This document shows positions 37,504 to 49,975 of a stretch of DNA of 64,000 nt, piece by piece (position 1 is the first letter of the stretch; each line of letters begins with the position of its first letter). This DNA comes from Diphasiastrum complanatum (taxonomy: Eukaryota; Streptophyta; Lycopodiopsida; Lycopodiales; Lycopodiaceae), in the NCBI GenBank assembly GCA_029204225.1, contig CM055097.1, positions 45,496,050 to 45,560,049 on the forward strand, given 5' to 3'. The notes below the pieces were generated by a model. It was not told the DNA's origin and searched no databases. It saw only the letters and a program-made list of their open reading frames with translations. Position numbers and translations under genes: made by a program.

Positions 37504-38530
37504 ATGGACCCTCCAAATTCACCTATAAGTTGGCTGAATTCGATTCATTCCTCACGTGTGCTAGCGAAGTTTGATGCTCTCAGGTTGGTCTTAAGCCTTG
37601 CGCAAGTGATCCAATCTATGTTGGATAAGAAAAAAGAAATGGAACAACGAATCTCAGATATGGGATCGAAAAATACTCTCATCAGCCAGAAAGTTATTCA
37701 GCTGGACAAAGAGTTAAAGATCGCCAAGCATCATGAAGCCAAATCCGAAGTTGAGAAAAAGATGGCACAGCAATTGGTTGATCGCCTAGCTGAAGTTAAA
37801 GACCAACAACCAGCTCCACAGGCAGTGCAACCGGGTCCATCTTTATCAAGGACCACACCATTATTCAGAAGACCAATCAGTGTCAAGGACCAGACCCAGA
37901 GTTTTTTAGTGCAACATCCTCATGAGTCCTCGCGTGGTGGTTGGGTCCTTAAGTTTAAGACCTCTGAAATAAAGGCCGGCAAGGAATTGGATAAAATACC
38001 CGCATTGGGTGAGCAGCCAGCTTGGAGGGTTACAATCTTTGAGAAAAGTTTAGAATCTATTAGGAGTTATGTGGCCAGTCCTCACCAATTGCACGTAGAT
38101 CCATATTATGTACCGATGCTGCACAGGAATAGGTGGAAGGATTTGGAATTGGTCATGGACAAAATTACGATCCATACGCCAAATTGGCCAATCATCCATC
38201 AACCTTATAGTTGGAAAATATCAGTAGATTCTCACCGGGCACTACAAGCATATCAGCGGGAGTATATACACTCTCCAGATCCAACAGTGAGACAATCGGC
38301 ACTTTTTGCAAAAGAGTTGACTATGTTGGCATCCGTGGCAACGAGATGGGATGATTGCCTTCCTCCTTTGGCATTCGATCAAAATTAGCCAATGGCCTCA
38401 GAGAACATCAAGGATCAGCTACCGGTGGCTCGACAGTATTTCCGCGCAGCAATGATGGGAGGCTCATAGGAATGTCGATTCACGTCCTGGACACTCAAAA
38501 TGGATTGTCGGAGCCCATCTTTGTTTTTTG
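37504..38530 (+). pseudogene. Second copy of the unfamiliar post-pol ORF, internally deleted
   Basis: The open frame 37504-38388 starts in the former leader (MDPPNSPISWLNSIHSS). It then jumps at about 37570 directly into the coiled-coil region (VIQSMLDKKKEMEQRI). The N-terminal domain and linker of the 24259-26422 copy are deleted. The coiled coil and a further domain absent from the other copy follow (GGWVLKFKTSEIKAGKEL, AWRVTIFEKSLESIRSYV, YVPMLHRNRWKDLELVMD). The shared C-terminal domain then follows (ALQAYQREYIHSPDP, WDDCLPPLAFDQN), broken by TAG at 38386-38388 and other stops. Comparing both copies gives the family layout: N-domain, linker, coiled coil, middle domain, C-domain. Confidence 0.65.
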
Positions 38531-38779
38531 CTGCATAATTTAGATTTTAACACTGTCTGATGTGTGTCTCAAGGAGTTTCCTCTTTTTATAACAGGTCCA
38601 AACTCTATTTGGCCACTTGGCTTTCCCTCCAAATTGCTAACCCTACTATTTTTTGGTCTAGATTCAAAGTACCCAACATTGAAATTTGAATCTATCTCAA
38701 ACTCGACTACGTACTTTTCCACACTTTCAAAAAAAATTTATCGAATGTATTTTAAACTAATATAACTTCAAAAAGTTTA

Positions 38780-39760
38780 TCTCTAAGTCTAAAATGAGTT
38801 TTGGCCTCATATTGACAATTTACCAAAATATGACTAAACTTGTTGAAATCTCTCACATATTTTATGTTCTTCTTCATTTGCAGTAAAGACTACGATATCA
38901 TCTAAGAATGTTCCTACAAAATGTCTATGGGGTCGAAAAACTCGTTCCATCATTCTATTGAATGTTGCGGGAGCATTGGTAAGACCAAATGGAACCACTA
39001 AAAATTTATAAAGCCAGAGTTAGTCCTAAAACCAATTTTATGGACATCTTCAGGTGCTACTCGGATTTGGTGGTATCCACTTGTCAAATCTATTCTAATA
39101 AAGATACAAGATCCATTTATTCTATCCATAATGTCATCTATTCTTGGGATAGGAAAACGGTTCTTAACTGTAATCTTGTTTAAAGCACAATAATCAGCAC
39201 ACATCCTAAAGCTTCCATCTTTGTTTTGTACCAAAAGTACAAGAGAGCAATAGGGGAAACTACTGGGTTTTGTAAGGCCTTTCTCTAACAAGTCATTAAT
39301 TTGCTTAGAAATTTCTTCTTGTTGAGAATGGCTTACACTATAGGGTGGTCTATTGGGTATGGAACTTCCAGGAATAATGTCTATCTTATGATCTTCATAT
39401 CTTTCGGGAGGTAGGGACTTTGGTAGCTCATTAGAAAAACAAGAAGAATACTTTAATAAAAAGTCTTTTCTACTCTTGTCCAAGGAATTTGCATTCACAT
39501 CAACATCTTCATCCATACTTTGAGCAAACAACAAGTAAGAAAATATTGTTCTCGTTAGTACTTTTGCTACTTGAATATGACTTACCAAAGGAATTGTTTC
39601 GCCACTATGTCCTGTTGCATGCACACTATTGGCTTTCCCTTTGTGCTTCCATGATATCAAATGCTTATTGTAGTCCACAAGAGGATTGTGCATTTTGTGT
39701 CAAGGCATGTCTAAGATTACATCTACCCCTTGCAAAGGTCTTACCATGAACTCTAAGGGT
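38780..39760 (-). pseudogene. Ty3/gypsy protease tail and reverse transcriptase fragment
   Basis: On the minus strand the frame 39693-38998 opens with the end of the protease region (PLVDYNKHLISWKHKG). RT follows: PPERYEDHKIDIIPGSS, KDGSFRMCADYCALNKITV, FPIPRIDDIMDRI and FIRIDLTSGYHQIRV. After a frameshift near 38998 it goes on as VPFGLTNAPATFNRMMERV and FLDDIVVF, so the catalytic box is FLDD. No RNase H or integrase follows. It belongs to a different gypsy family and strand from the integrase fragment at 35.7-36.9 kb. Confidence 0.85.
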
Positions 39761-39884
39761 TCATAGTAGTCAAAGATTTGGAGCTTATGTTTACCAATTA
39801 CATGGTAAAGCATCTTCCTTCCTTGCGGTATATTTGCATTTGTTCCTTGGAAAGGCGTAAAATATGGACATCAAAATAAGAACA

Positions 39885-40112
39885 TGCATGGTCATTAGAC
39901 ATGGGTTCCCTAGACATGCAATTGTTTAAATATCAATGGAAGAGCATGCATAGACATTTGACATAGATTTCCATGACATGCAAATGGTTAAGCATCAATG
40001 GAAGATCATGCATAGACTTTAGTCATAGATTTCCATGACATGCAAATGGTCAAGCATCAATGGAAGATCATGCATATACATTAAACATAAATTTCCATGA
40101 CATGCAAATGGT
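39885..40112. repeat. About 62-bp tandem repeat, 3.5 copies
   Basis: The unit contains ATAGATTTCCATGACATGCA, then AATGGT.AAGCATCAATGG and AAGATCATGCATA. Copies begin near 39901, 39963, 40025 and 40088, with the first the most diverged. AT-rich and non-coding. Confidence 0.85.
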
Positions 40113-40272
40113 ACTAGACAACCATTCATACACATGCATATCAAATGCATAAGCATACCATAGATTAGATGTCATTCCATACACGTGCATAAGCTTAGGA
40201 CACCCAAATTACAAACATGCGTGAATACAAAATGAACATGCATCGATTTTGGTCATGGTTTTAGAAATGAGT

Positions 40273-40409
<137 letters not shown>

Positions 40410-41778
40410 TGGTGATTCCAAAAGCTTTCCAATCCAAGTTGGGCATAACCTCCTTATGCCATAGCTCCAAGCTTCCTTCTCCAAGCACCTACACGCACAT
40501 AAACAAAAGCAAAAGGAAAGCTAGAATGAAAAGGGAATTAATGGACAAGGAGGATGGCGAGTTCCTCTTTTTATAGGGAGTGGGGAGGCTCGGGAAAGTG
40601 GATGAGGTGTCATGAACAAGTGTGAGAGGTGTAAGGGGGACTCTAGGTGAAGTAAGGGGTAGTAGGGTGAGGGGGTGAGGTGTATAGGTGTGAGAGAGTT
40701 GTCATGGACTTGTAAACGAGAAAGTAAGAGAGTGGGAGGGCACATTTTCCTAGGTGTACCATGGCTCTTAGCCATGTGGCAAAGTAGGTAAGTTACATAT
40801 TGTCATGCATGGAAGGTAGGTAACCTAACATTTAATGTTAGCCACTTTCAAGTTGTATTTTCTTGGTTACAACATTGGGATTTCACCCAAGTGTATTTAT
40901 TCTATGGAAGAGGGTTAGTATATGTCCATCTTATCTTACATAATATCCATCAATTCCTAGGCCCTTTTTTCTAGGGGTTGCCCATCCCCAATCATAGTGG
41001 AGAGAATCACAAAGGGTTTTCAATCCTTTGGTTTCTTCTCCAAATCTTTATAGACTCGATTGAGCCTTCTTTATAGACTTTGGAAAAAGCCTTCTTCAGG
41101 TACCATCTTAAGCTTTAAGAAGCTTTTTATTTTTTCGATTCATTCTTCAGGCACTCCTTTAAGTACCTACACATACCCTTAAAGAAAAGGTCAGGTGTCA
41201 TAACATACCATTTAAAATAAATGGCTCATCATTAGATTCTACTTGTAGAACCAGCACACCAAACTATTAGCATTGATCTACAGTTTTCCTCTCTTGTCTT
41301 CAGGTATTGATACCTTAGAGTAACAAGCTCTAAGATTCAAATATGTCTCATACAAAAAGAATGGAAGATATGATAGCCTTTATTCATTGGGCATTTTGTC
41401 TACACAATTTACATCATACCTGAGCAATCATTGAGGTATGACACTCAAAACCACTTTGATAATGATGCTTCTGGACAACAATTACATGCTTGATAGGAAA
41501 TCGCTAATGACTATGCATTTTTGAGGATAACATGGTGGATCTATGGGCCGCTGGCTAGCCATTTTATGTGGGTTGGTGGATCGCACTTTCACGTGCTATT
41601 CGGAATGCTTCAAGCGCTTAAACACTTGTATACTTTGGCACCCTACCTAATGGACAATATGCATGGAGACATATGTTTACTGCATGATTGTTGAGAAGAA
41701 TGAACACCATTTGCATGCATGATGGATTTATGACCAGGATTTTTGCTCAAATTGAGCTTATATGAAAATGAACAACTA
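40410..41778. other. Anonymous stretch up to Copia-4
   Basis: No gene recognised. The minus-strand frame at 40521-40775 is Pro/Leu/Ser-rich and looks like low-complexity translation. The Copia-4 LTR fragment begins abruptly near 41779. The expected continuation of Copia-5 on this side is not visible, so a deletion removed the outer part of the 3' LTR and what lay beyond. Confidence 0.35.
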
Positions 41779-42195
41779 TTACAGATCTCTGTATTCTCTC
41801 TCTTTTCACTCTTATCGTTATGATCCAGAGAGGATAATTTATACCTCTACTATGTGGAGTTTTTAAGATAGCCAAACGTAGAATCACAAGACTAGTTAAC
41901 GCCAATCAACTAGTTAGTTAGTCTTCATTGTTGCTATTCATTTCAGCTGGGCGTGATGCCCGTTGAGCTGCCAACTGGCAGCGCGAAAGACTTCTCTTCG
42001 TGTGTTTTCATTCTTTTTGTTTCTTTTTGTAGTTTTTGTTTTGCATCCTTGGAGGTGTGTTTATGATTCGCGATTGATTCGCGAATCGTTTGTGCTTCAA
42101 GTCAAAGACACGTTGACTATCGTGAATTGTTCTCGTTTGACTTTCGTGTCTTGTTCATGCTGCGACAAAATTGTAGGAGTTCACCATTTCTAACA
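41779..42195 (-). repeat. Copia-4 truncated 3' LTR and polypurine tract
   Basis: Minus strand begins TGTTAGAAATGGTGAACTCC, preceded by the purine tract GGTTCAAGAGGGAG (42196-42209). It aligns with 46728-47124 and stops near 41779, so the last 350 or so bases of the LTR are missing. Confidence 0.85.
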
Positions 42196-42230
42196 CTCCC
42201 TCTTGAACCTTGCATCTTTGATCGTTTAAT

Positions 42231-43709
42231 TCAATTGTCTCTCTTTGCTTGGTAAAGAGTGGCTTGTCGAGCGGTTTCATGAGGAGATCTGCAATCATAC
42301 TTTCTGATTTTATGAACTAGACCTGGAGCTCTCCTTTCGAGATCAAATTTCGAATGTGATGGTACTTCAGAGGAATGTGTTTCGTCTTTGAATGGAAGAC
42401 GAGATCCTGGGACAAATAGATGGCACTCTGAGAGTCCATCATCATCATGCTTGGTCCCTCTTGTGGTATCCCGATTGTGTCCAACATCATCTGTAGCCAC
42501 ACTACCTCATTCACCACTTTCGAGTCTACGACATACTCAGCTTCGCAAGAGGATTGAGCTACCAGGGCTTGCTTTTTGCATATCCAGCTGATTGTAGCTC
42601 CGCACTATATTGTACATCCCCCAGTAATGGACTTGCTGTCATCTTTGCAGCTCACCCAGTTTGCATCACTGTAGTGATGCAGCTCGAATCCTTTCTCTTC
42701 GTTTATAGCTCTGTAGGTTAATCCAATATTCTGGATACTCTTCAGATATTGTAGAATTCGTTTGGCCATTTGTTAATGTGCTAGACCAGGATTGGAACAG
42801 AATTGGCTCAATGCGTAAACAAAGAAGGCCAGATCCGCTCTGGTACAAATTCTTAAGTACATCAGACTCCCGATTAAGTTCTTGTAGGGTATACATGTCA
42901 TCTTCTGTTCTTCCTCTTCTGTTTTTGGGCAATCCTGTTTCGTGAGCTTGGCTCCAATTATCATTGGTGTGGCTTTCTCTTTGCAATCCATCATGTGGTA
43001 CTACTTCAACACTGTTTTGGCGTATTCTGATTGACTCAAGTGCATTTCACCATTTGTTTGATCTCTTCTGATCTCCAGTCCTAGGCATTTTGTTGCTTCT
43101 CCAAGATCTGTAATTTTGTAGCTTTCAGAAATCTGACTCTTCGTGTCTTTGATCAGCATCAAGGAGTTTCCTATCATCAGCGAATCATCCACGAAAATGG
43201 TCAGTATCACAAAATCCTTTTGTATTGCAGTCTGGTTGAGTAGGGTTGAAGTCTAGAGACTTTAGAAGACCATCAAGCTTTTTGTACCAGGCTCGTGATG
43301 CCTGTTTTAGACCGTAGATGCATCTCTGCAATCGATAGACATATTGTCTGTTGTCGAGGTCTTCATAGCCTTCAGGTTGCTTCATGAAAATTTCCTCCTC
43401 TAGATCTCTGTGGAGAAATGTTGTTTTCACGTCAATCTGGTGAATCTCCAGATTGTATTATGTGGCGTATGCAAGGAGTAGCCTTATGCTTGTCATCTTC
43501 ACCATGGGCGAATATGTGTCAAAATAGTCAATACCATATCTCTGCGTGTAGCCCTTCGTGACAAGCCTTGCTTTGTAGCGGCCAATAGTGCCATATGATT
43601 TTAGCTTTTTCCTGTACACCCACTTGTAGTCGACTACTTTTTTGTTTTTTGGCAGTGGATCTAATGTCCATGCCTCGTTTGGCCTCATCGACTCGATCTC
43701 CTCTGACAT
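42231..43709 (-). pseudogene. Copia-4 reverse transcriptase and RNase H
   Basis: Downward on the minus strand: [53 protein letters not shown], then QPEGYEDLDNRQYVYRL and YGLKQASRAWYKKL. Next come ILTIFVDDSLMIGNS (FVDD catalytic box), DLGEATKCLGLEIRRD, the RNase H section (IGSLMYLRICTRADLAF) and a tail (HSKTKHIPLKYHHIRN). Frames shift near 43200, 42995 and 42500. The order is standard for copia pol. Confidence 0.85.
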
Positions 43710-43852
43710 TGCCTGCTTTTAGAATTCTCCCTCTGGACTCTGGATAGATTCTTGGTACATTGTTGGCTCTTCAGCGAAGCTGCAGTATTCGTACTGTGTG
43801 TCTTCGCTCCACTGAAGATTGTCAAAGTAGCGGTCTGAAGGTCTTCTTTTTC

Positions 43853-45330
43853 TCATTGATCTTCGAGGTTCGTTTCGTCGCTGCTCGAACATTTCTTGTT
43901 CGTGGGGTCGATCCTCTGCTTCCTGCTGCTTTGGAGTCTGGGGCTCTGCATTCTGATTTGATGTATGTCCTCGATCTCCCTCTTGAATAGCAGCAGTGTG
44001 AAGATCTCATGGTCTCTTTCGTCTTTCAGTCTAGGGAATGTGGACTCATCGAACTTCACATCTATGCTCGAAACAACCTTCTTCTTGGTTGGATCGTAGA
44101 GTCTGTACACATGTGTTCCATTCGAGTAGTCGATCGTGATTGCTTGTTCGGATTTGTCATCGAGCTTGTTTCTCTTTTCCTTTGGAATGTGCTTGTATGC
44201 TGCACATCCAAACACTCATATGTATGATAGATCATGCTTTCTGTCTGTCTCATTTCGTATGGTGTTTTGTTCTCCAACGCTGTCATTGTAGATCTGTTCT
44301 GTAGGTGTACAGCTGCAGCTATTGCCTCGGCCCAGAATTAGCCTGGCAATTGAGCCTGTGCTATCATGCATCTGGCTCCTTCGACTAGCGTTCTATTTTT
44401 TCTTTCTGCCACACCGTTGTATACTGGTGTGTATCTAGGAGTGAACTGGTGTTTGATCCCCTATTTTTCATAGAATCTTGAGAATTCTGTGCTTTTCTAT
44501 TCACCTCCATTGTCAGATCTAAGGATCTATATCTTTTTTGAGGTGTGTCGCTCTGCGAATGCCACGAACTTCTTGAAAGAATCAAATACTTCGGATTTCT
44601 TCTTCAAGTAGTAGATCGTGGTCATTCGACTGTAATCATCTATGAACGTTAGAAAATATTTGAAGCCTGAGAGCGAATCTGTTTTCATCGGTCCACACAC
44701 ATCAGAGTGGACAAGCTCAAGAACTTCCTTGGCTCTTCTTCCCTCGTGTGTGAATGGATTCCGATGTTGCTTGCCTTTCTGACAAGCTTCGCAGAACTCA
44801 GCCTCGGATCTTGATATCTTGAGACTTGTGACAATGTCCTTTCTACTCATGTCATACAGGCTTCTTCTATGCCAGAGCTAATCTTCATTTTCTGAAGCAT
44901 TTAATATGCTCTCAGAGTTGCCGACCCAAATTCTCAAAAACATTCCCATTCACAAAGGTCACATTCCCATTACGTTCCCATTTCCTGGCTTCTCTGCATC
45001 TGACCGTCAGCAACTTGTTTGTCATCTTCTCGATCATACGACAAGTGTTGCCGTCGAACAAAACTCGAATGTCTAGATCTGCCATCTTGGAGACAGATAG
45101 CAGATCCTTTCTGAGTGAGGGCACATAGAGTGCTCCTGCCAGCTTTGCTTGGCCTGATAGTGTTCGTAGCTATAGAGAACCGATGCCTTTGACATCGTGC
45201 CTACTTTCATCGCCTAGAATCACTGCTCTGTCATTTTCGAGTTTGCAAAAGTTGATCAAGACCTTCTTGTTGCAGGTTATGTGAGATGATGCTCCTGAAT
45301 CAATGACTACATCGTAGTCATGTTTAGAGT
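43853..45330 (-). pseudogene. Copia-4 protease and integrase region
   Basis: Starts with the protease region near 45320 (VVIDSGASSHITC, read through breaks). VPSLRKDLLSVSKMADLD (45124-44912) follows. The pre-integrase part is EAEFCEACQKGKQHRNPF, and the integrase core is LELVHSDVCGPM and FLTFIDDYSRMTTIYYLKKK (44850-44527). The segment ENKTPYEM and the tail FGCAAYKHIPKEKRNKLDDK (44215-43853) complete it. Several stops and shifts are present, including in the stretch that should hold the second catalytic Asp. Confidence 0.82.
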
Positions 45331-45336
45331 AGCTTG

Positions 45337-46340
45337 TCAAAGCTTCGTCGAGTATCGTGAAAGCTTAGTCACCTCTTTCAGCATCCTTTGATGACTCTGC
45401 AACATTTGCCTTTTCAGCTTTGTTTTTTCTTTTTGGGTTGAATCTGTCGTCGTATGTAGAATGCCCTTTCTTCTTGTAGTGCAAGATATTGCTGGATTGA
45501 ACCAACATTTGTTGGCCGTATGGTCTGGTTTGTGGCAGTGATCGCAGGAAGAAGATTGTTGATTCGAGGACTTCGTCTTCTCGGAAGGATATAATGCACT
45601 CCAACCCTTGCATCTCACCATAAATTCTGAAAATTTTCTACTACCGTGTGCAGACAAAAAAAACCTCTTGGCTAGGCTTGTTTTTGTTCTTCTTCTTTCC
45701 TTTCGTGAAGAGAGCCTTCTCTTGATCACTGCTTCTCTCTCCTTCGTCTCTCATCAGTCTCTCATCAGTGACAAGACTGACTGTTTTGTCAAATGTCATA
45801 TCTGGTAGACTCAGTATGAGCATTCTCAGCGGCTGATAGGATGTCGATAGAGATTTCATGAAGTACATTAGTTGTTGTGGTGCTGGGACCTGGTGCTCCT
45901 AACCTGATGCAGCGAGTTGAGCGAAGATCGTTCTGATCTTCTCAACATGCTGATCCAATTGGTTGCCATCCCACCATATTGATTGCAGCTTATTGTGAAG
46001 GTGTATGACTGAAGCTGCAGTCCTCACTTCATACTTCTACTTCAATCTTTCCCATGCTGCATGGCTGCTTTCACACTCTTCAATCTGCATGAGTAGATTT
46101 TCATTTATGGACGAAACAATAATCGCCATTGCGGCTCATCCTTTTTTATCCATTCAGCTCTCCTCGGGTCTCTCTCTGGAGGCTGCACCAAATGCCTTCG
46201 CCCTTCAAGAGTGTTTTGATTTTGAATTTCCAGATTCTGTAATTTGCACCATCAAGACTGATTGCTACTCTGGTCTGGATTATCATAGCCATATTGTATT
46301 GTCCGCAGGAATCAGTGCTGGGATATCAGTAGTGATGACC
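45337..46340 (-). pseudogene. Copia-4 gag
   Basis: UBN2-type gag in pieces. Near 46070-45960 are helices around AAWERLK and HLHNKLQSIWWDGNQLDQ. The frame 45868-45641 shows FMKSLSTSYQPLRMLILSLP, then a charged linker. The zinc-knuckle region near 45560-45500 is CDHCHKPDHTANKC, an intact CCHC. Stops and shifts break the frame. The start codon region near 46340 is degraded. Confidence 0.75.
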
Positions 46341-46345
46341 TGTAA

Positions 46346-46357
46346 GCTCTGATACCA
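46346..46357 (-). promoter_or_regulatory. Copia-4 primer-binding site
   Basis: Minus strand TGGTATCAGAGC, exact initiator methionine tRNA complement, directly next to the 5' LTR. Confidence 0.9.
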
Positions 46358-47124
46358 TGTCGCGGAAGCGAGGGAGAGAGATTGTTTCATGTTCGTCTTC
46401 TCTCTTCTTATTCACAAACAATTTTCTTTCTTTGGATTTTCTTTTCGTGCGGAAGCACTTACAAGATCCCAGACACTCGACTACGCATCACAGAACATAT
46501 TTTATTCTAGCAATCAAGAGACACAGCACAAGACCAAGAGATACACAAAATGGAACGTCTATATTATTAGTTTGGTTTTAGAACGAGATCGTCAGTGTCT
46601 CACTCGTTAGCGGATTGACTCTCTGCTCTTTCGCTATGTTCTGCTCGTTGGCAGACTTTCATGCACATCTATGGTATTTTACTTTCTTACTCTATTCGCT
46701 ATGTCTCTCTCTGTTTCTTACAGATCTTTGTATTCTCTCTCTTTTCACTCTTATCGTTATGATCCAAAGAGGATCATTTATACCTCTACTATGTGGAGTT
46801 TTTAAGATAGCCAAATGTAGAATCACAAGACTAGTTAACGCCAATCAACTAGTTAGTTAGTCTCTGTTATTGCTATTCATTTCAGCTAAGCGTGAAGCAC
46901 GTTGAGCTACCAGCTAGCAGCACGAAAGACTTTTCTTTGTGTGTTTTTGTTCTTTTCGTAGTTTTTGTTTTGCGTCCCTGGAGGTGTGTTTACGATTCGC
47001 GATTGATTCGCAAATCATTCGTGCTTCAAGTCAAAGACAAGTTGATTATCACGAATCGTTCTCGTTCGACATTCGTGTCTTGTTCGTGCTGCGACAAAGT
47101 TGCAGGAGTTCACCATTTCTGACA
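46358..47124 (-). repeat. Copia-4 5' LTR (767 bp)
   Basis: Minus strand begins TGTCAGAAATGGTGAACTCC and ends ...CGCTTCCGCGACA next to the primer site. Its first 400 bases align with the truncated 3' LTR. Confidence 0.88.
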
Positions 47125-48619
47125 TTCTGTGGAAGACAGAGAAATGCATTTCTGCTTTCTGCTGTTCCATGAGATGGGTCTCCCTACAAGAAAACAAATG
47201 TAGCATGATGTGGATTTTCTAGTATCCATGTCTCGAGCCCAATTTGAATTTGAATAAGTGGTCAATGTGATTGCAGCTTCTGTTTTGCCATTATAGCTCA
47301 AAGCATAGTGCTTTGTAGCTTGAATGTACCTCAGTACTCTTTGTAGAGCTTTCCAGTGCTGTAAGCCTGGATTGGACATGTACTGAGACAATGTGCTTAC
47401 TACATATGCTAGATCAGGTCATGTGCAGATCATAGAATGCATAATAGATCCTATGATAGACTGATAAGGATACCTGCACATTTCTTGCTGATTTGCTTGA
47501 GCTCTTGGGCACATGTCTTTGGATAGCTTAGCTCCTAGATCCGTAGGTGTGTCTATGGGCTTGCAATCCTCCATGCCATATTTGCGAAGTACATTAGTCA
47601 AGTAGGATTCTTGGCTTATAGTTATCATTATGCCTGCGTGATCTCTGCTAATCTCCATACCAAGAAGGTAATGGACTGGGCCTAAATCAGTCATCTCAAC
47701 CTTTGATGACAGAAGAGATTTGGTTTCTTGTAATAACTGATTTGAATTGCTGATGATTAAAGAATCATCAACGTATAATGCTATTATGACATAGCTTGAC
47801 CCTTTACGCCTGAGATATACATTGCAGTCTGTAGAGCAAGAAGTAAAATTGTGCTGCAACAAGAAGTGATTAATTGTCATACCACGCCCTGTGAGCTTGC
47901 TTAAGACCATATAAAGCCTTATGCAATTTACATACCATATGTTCCTTGCCTTGAAGGATGTAACCTTCTAGTTGATAGATGAATATCTCTTCTTGTATAT
48001 ATCCATGTAGGAATGCTGTCTGGACGTCCATCTGGTGAATGACCAGATCTTCTACAGTAGCTATAGCCAGTAAGGTACGAATAGACTGATGCTTTACTAC
48101 TAGATTAAAGGTATCAGTGTAGTCTATCCCATATACTTGTTCAAAGCCTTTAACCACCAGTCTAGCTTTCCATTTGGATATGGATCCCTCTGGCTTAAGC
48201 TTCAGCTTAAAGATCCACTTGGAGTCAATTGGTTTTACACAAGTAGGAGGATTGACAAGACTCCAGGTCTTGTTCTTCATTAGAGACTGATACTCAGCAT
48301 CCATGGCAGCCTTCCAATTGTCTGCATTGGGCATTGACAGAGCTTCTGCAACTGTGGCAAGTTCATCGTGACTGATGAACGCCTGAGGGACAAAACGTTC
48401 AGGTTGTTGTCGTTGTCTTGAAGACCTTCGAGCTGCAGGTTTTTGAGTGGATGATTCTCCTTGGTTAATGACTGGGATCGTAGCACCTTGTGGCTGAACA
48501 ATCGTGGGTCTGGGCCCATCGATGGTAAGCGGAGCTGTTGGGGAAAACTCCTTTGTCTGAATAGTCGTAGGTTGTTGCCTAACGATGGATGGTGGAGCTG
48601 CTATGGCATACTCTTGCAT
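47125..48619 (-). pseudogene. Copia-5 reverse transcriptase and partial RNase H
   Basis: The frame 48619-47870 gives a Pro/Gln-rich linker (RRSSRQRQQPERFVP) then RT: SKWIFKLKLKPEGSISKWKA, FEQVYGIDYTDTFNLVVKHQ, HQMDVQTAFLHGYIQEEI, KALYGLKQAHRAWYDN. After a shift near 47870 the next frame (47910-47419) has YVDDSLIISNSNQLL, an intact YVDD box, and DLGPVHYLLGMEISRDHAG. The RNase H part (47391-47125) gives LQRVLRYIQATKHYA and QKCISLSSTE, and is cut there by the Copia-4 LTR. Confidence 0.87.
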
Positions 48620-48622
48620 CGG

Positions 48623-49930
48623 CTACTTTTGCTTGAAATTGTGATACTTGTCTTCAAGAAAGACAACATCACGGCTGACTGAGATCTGACTTGAATCAAC
48701 ATCATAGATGCGATATGCTTTATGCGACGTTGAGTAGCCGATGAAGATGTTCTTACGACTTATTGGGTCCAGTTTCTTCCTCAAATCAGATGGCACTTGT
48801 GCATAGCAGAGACATCCAAAAATATGTAGATGTTTCAAGCTTGATTTGTATCTGTAAGTAGGCTTCAAATGATGTCTTGGAATCAATTGCTTTAGTGTTG
48901 GAGTAATTCTGCAGATAGCAGACCATAGAGATTGCTTTTGCCTAGAATGTTTGAGGTAAATGGGCATTGGCTATCATGGATCGTGCAGCTTCCAATAATG
49001 TGCAGTTCTTCCGCTCAGCTACTCCGTTTTGTTGAGGAGTGTAACTTGTAGTAAACTGATGGTGGACGCCACATGACGATAGATAGTCCTTCATCTCATT
49101 TGATAGGTACTCTCCCCCTGAATCAGACCGTAAGGCCTTGATTTTTTGACCAGTCTGACTCTCAGCATATTGCTTGAATTATTTAAAGCAATCGAATGCT
49201 TATAACTTGTTCTTAATGAATATTACAGTGGTAAAATGGGAGTAGTCATCAATGAATGTAATAAAGTATAGAGCCTTACCCAAGAAAGGTATGCTCATAG
49301 GACCACATAAGTCACTGTGTATCAGTGATGGAATGGACTTGGCTCTTCTAGTCTGTCCTCTTGGAAATCTGGTTCTAGGTTGTTTGTTTAGTAAGCAACT
49401 TTCACAGACAGATTGATTGGCTGTAGTAACAACATTTATATTCATGTCCTTGACCATTTTGTTATGATGCATATACAAGATTGAATGCATGTTTAGATGT
49501 CCTAAACTTTGATGCCATAAATTAGCATCTGAACAACTCACAAAAAGTGCAACATCATGACTTAGTATGTACAAATTTTCTTCTCTATAAGCATAGAGGA
49601 ATACCTTTAAATTCTCATATAAAATAGTACATCGCCTAGCAGTAAACAAAGCTCTATAGCCTTGATTAGTGATCTTGCTAATAGACAATAAGTTCTTTGT
49701 TAATCTGGGTACATACAGTACACCATTAAGTTGTCTAGTGATGACATCAGAGAATTGTAGTCGAATAGATCCTTGGCCTTCGACTTGATGTGAATTGGAG
49801 TCACCAGAAAAGATTTACTTCAATTCTATAGCTGTGAGTGTAGAGAAGAGGTCCTTGCATGGCGTCATGTGCTGAGAGGCACCTGAATCGAGATACCATT
49901 GATGGGCATCTCTGTTGAGTTGATCTTGTA
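48623..49930 (-). pseudogene. Copia-5 protease and integrase
   Basis: The protease motif WYLDSGASQHMTPC is near 49900-49860. Then come VPRLTKNLLSISKITNQGYR and the pre-integrase segment LWHQSLGHLNMHSILYM with CESCLLNKQPRTRFP. The integrase core is LIHSDLCGPMSIPFLGKALY and FITFIDDYSHFTTVIFIKN (49688-49200), with breaks before ALRSDSGGEYLS near 49140-49105. The C-terminal part is at 48967-48623 (HIFGCLCYAQVPSDLRKKLD, NIFIGYSTSHKAYRIYDVD). Confidence 0.82.
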
Positions 49931-49975
49931 CCATCAACACTCTCTCATCTTCTTGCGAATCTCTAACTGTGTCAA

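Larger units (their letters stand above)
41779..47124 (-). mobile_element. Copia-4 retrotransposon, decayed
   Basis: Minus-strand copia element with a complete 5' LTR (46358-47124), primer site, gag, protease, integrase, RT, RNase H, polypurine tract and a truncated 3' LTR (41779-42195). Over the shared 420 bases the LTRs differ by roughly 7 percent, mostly transitions, so the insertion is old. It lies in the RNase H region of Copia-5: that reading frame stops at LSSTE exactly at the LTR edge. Confidence 0.85.

Noticed and set aside
39885-40112. CRISPR-like array
   Set aside because: Repeats are contiguous long units without unique spacers, and the DNA is a plant nuclear genome.
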